Shown: positions 62,513 to 64,000 of the stretch, piece after piece | Numbering within the stretch: position 1 is the stretch's first letter | Layout: every line of letters begins with the position of its first letter | NCBI GenBank assembly: GCA_018335925.1 | Contig: JAGXRF010000112.1 | Location: 1-64,000, forward strand | Direction: 5' to 3' | Length of the DNA stretch: 64,000 nt | DNA from: Flavobacteriales bacterium | GTDB lineage: Bacteria; Bacteroidota; Bacteroidia; Flavobacteriales; Flavobacteriaceae | Notes under the pieces: model-generated | What the model was told of the DNA's origin: nothing | Databases searched by the model: none | Seen by the model: the letters and a program-made list of their open reading frames with translations, nothing else | Position numbers and translations under genes: made by a program

Positions 62513-63688
62513 ATGAATCATAAAGTTGTTATTGTTTCTGCCGCTAGAACTCCTATTGGAAGTTTCTTAGGAAGTTTATCTACCATTCCTGCCCCTCAAT
62601 TAGGAGCGATTGCTATCAAAGGAGCTTTAGAAAAAATAAATTTAAATCCAGCCTTAATTGACGAAGTGCTGATGGGGCAAGTAGTACAAGCCGGTGTTGG
62701 CCAAGCTCCTGCCCGTCAAGCAGCATTATTAGCCGGACTTCCAAACACAGTACCATGTACCACCGTAAATAAAGTTTGTGCTTCTGGAATGAAAGCAGTA
62801 ATGCAAGGTGCTCAGGCTATTGCCAATGGAGATGCTCAAATTATTGTAGCTGGTGGTATGGAAAACATGAGTATGATTCCACATTACACACATCTCAGAA
62901 ATGGTGTTAAATTTGGTCCAACCACGTTAATTGATGGTTTACAAAAAGACGGTTTAACCGATGCATATGACCAAAATGCCATGGGAGTTTGTGCAGATTT
63001 ATGTGCCAAAGAATACCAAGTATCTCGTGAAGAACAAGACGCATTTGCCATTGCTTCTTATGAAAAAAGTGCCAAAGCTTGGGCTGATGGAAAATTCAAT
63101 GACGAAGTGGTTCCGGTTGCAGTACCTCAACGTAGAGGAGAGCCAATCATGGTAAATATTGACGAAGAATTTACGAATGTAAAATTAGATAAAATTCCAT
63201 CTTTAAATCCGGTTTTTACCAAAGACGGAACCGTAACTGCGGCAAATGCCTCTACCATTAATGATGGTGCTGGAGCAGTGGTATTGATGAGCGAAAGTAA
63301 AGCAAAAGAACTTGGTTTAGAAATATTAGCCTATATTGATGGTTTTGCAGATGCAGCACATGAACCACAATGGTTTACAACTGCACCAGCTAAAGCTTTA
63401 CCAAAAGCGTTAGATAAAGCTGGCATCACTTTAGATCAAGTAGATTATTTTGAATTTAACGAAGCCTTTTCTGTAGTAGGTATTGCCAATACAAAAATAT
63501 TAGGAATAAATCCGGATAAAGTGAATGTAAATGGAGGAGCCGTTTCGCTTGGTCACCCGTTAGGTTGTTCTGGAGTTAGAATTATCATTACACTTATCCA
63601 TGTGTTAAAACAAAACCAAGGAAAAATTGGTGCAGCTGCTATTTGTAATGGAGGTGGTGGTGCTTCTGCCATAGTAATCAGCAGATAA
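62513..63688 (+). CDS. Acetyl-CoA acetyltransferase (thiolase II)
   Basis: A 391-residue enzyme. Active Cys in NKVCASGMKAVM (near residue 88), His in GGAVSLGHPLGCSG and the C-terminal CNGGGGASAIV with the second Cys. It joins or splits acetoacetyl-CoA. Ordinary genome gene of the right flank. Confidence 0.94.
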   Translation: MNHKVVIVSAARTPIGSFLGSLSTIPAPQLGAIAIKGALEKINLNPALIDEVLMGQVVQAGVGQAPARQAALLAGLPNTVPCTTVNKVCASGMKAVMQGAQAIANGDAQIIVAGGMENMSMIPHYTHLRNGVKFGPTTLIDGLQKDGLTDAYDQNAMGVCADLCAKEYQVSREEQDAFAIASYEKSAKAWADGKFNDEVVPVAVPQRRGEPIMVNIDEEFTNVKLDKIPSLNPVFTKDGTVTAANASTINDGAGAVVLMSESKAKELGLEILAYIDGFADAAHEPQWFTTAPAKALPKALDKAGITLDQVDYFEFNEAFSVVGIANTKILGINPDKVNVNGGAVSLGHPLGCSGVRIIITLIHVLKQNQGKIGAAAICNGGGGASAIVISR

Positions 63689-63696
63689 CACAAGTT

Positions 63697-64000
63697 ATGT
63701 TTGGAATTTGTATTTTATCCATCGTTCCTGTAAGAAAAGAACCTTCGGATGCCAGTGAAATGGTAACCCAACTATTGTTTGGAGACACCTTTTGTATCTT
63801 GGAGACTACCAAAAAATGGATTCGAATACAAATTACATTTGACCAATATGAAGGTTGGATTGATCGAAAACAATTCCAAGAAATATCTGTCAATGACTTT
63901 CAAGCTTTACAAAATTCAGAAGCTATTTACAATGCAGAGTATATTGATTTTGTTAGCAACACTAGTCACACTACCATCCCAATTCCGATTGGTGCAGAAG
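63697..64000 (+). CDS. Probable NlpC/P60 (C40) cell-wall hydrolase, N-terminal part
   Basis: Frame opens at ATG 63697, 8 bp after the thiolase stop, and runs off the window. The first 100 residues (ICILSIVPVRKEPSDASEMVTQLLFGD, then WIRIQITFDQYEGWIDRKQF) look like the SH3 domain that precedes the peptidase in Bacteroidota NlpC/P60 enzymes. The catalytic domain is outside the window. No signal peptide is seen. Confidence 0.65.
   Translation, partial: MFGICILSIVPVRKEPSDASEMVTQLLFGDTFCILETTKKWIRIQITFDQYEGWIDRKQFQEISVNDFQALQNSEAIYNAEYIDFVSNTSHTTIPIPIGAE

Noticed and set aside
1..64000. CRISPR arrays, rRNA genes, phage modules
   Set aside because: No regular direct repeats with spacers, no rRNA sequence and no phage structural or integrase genes were recognised.

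Overview
The window reads as chromosomal DNA of a member of the Flavobacteriaceae (Bacteroidota). The signs are low G+C throughout, promoters with the TAnnTTTG -7 element, a type IX secretion tail, a DUF5777 barrel, a crtZ-crtB-crtI carotenoid cluster and many SPII lipoproteins. No gene gives a species name.

Left flank (1-16.3 kb), ordinary genome: an IS982-type transposase remnant; a TPR-less CHAT protease; two tiny membrane proteins; a VanX-like dipeptidase; a THUMP-like methyltransferase; an AI-2E permease; an M43 protease; a small redox group (cytochrome c lipoprotein, YceI, OB-fold, ankyrin, DOMON with a type IX tail, DUF5777); a zeaxanthin-type operon headed by a CarH-like B12/MerR regulator; manA. 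At about 16.34 kb two unrelated genes, an SGNH/CE2-type esterase and a TolC channel, are cut off against each other. I take this as the left edge of a large acquired block.

Block (16.34-61.2 kb), an almost complete anaerobic nitrogen-oxide respiration island: a Crp/Fnr regulator and a heme-copper-like membrane protein; fasciclin lipoprotein; a frameshifted CopD-like gene; the Ric repair protein; nrfHA with a porin and fused CcsBA; a 14-kb leftward operon of two NarK carriers, an unusual cytoplasmic nitrate reductase (cytochrome b, NapA/NasC-like, 4Fe-4S, Rieske) and the whole molybdenum cofactor pathway; nosC-nosZ-nosL-nosD-nosF-nosY plus a truncated hemoglobin; a copper-uptake operon; a divergent norC-norB pair joined to nadB, nadA and an Rrf2 regulator; a PLP decarboxylase; and an anaerobic ribonucleotide reductase whose glycyl-radical domain sits in a separate small ORF. 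Together they support nitrate to nitrite to ammonium, NO to N2O and N2O to N2. No nirS or nirK is present in the window.

The most interesting result is regulatory. Eight CRP/FNR-type palindromes, TGA-N6-TCA and often TATGA-N6-TCATA, each lie with their centre 33-34 bp from the centre of a Bacteroidota -7 element, which is the class II position near -41. They serve nine promoters: the crp/fnr gene itself, fasciclin, ric, nrfHA, narK/nitrate reductase/Moco, nosCZ, copper uptake, and the divergent rrf2-nadAB-norCB and decarboxylase pair, which share one site. The block therefore looks like one regulon whose regulator is encoded inside it.

Right flank (61.2-64 kb): a 0.7-kb AT-rich gap, tRNA genes Arg(UCU), Pro(UGG) and Ser(GCU) on the minus strand, a thiolase and the start of a probable NlpC/P60 hydrolase. 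Start codons were moved inward where signal peptides, overlaps or family length demanded it.
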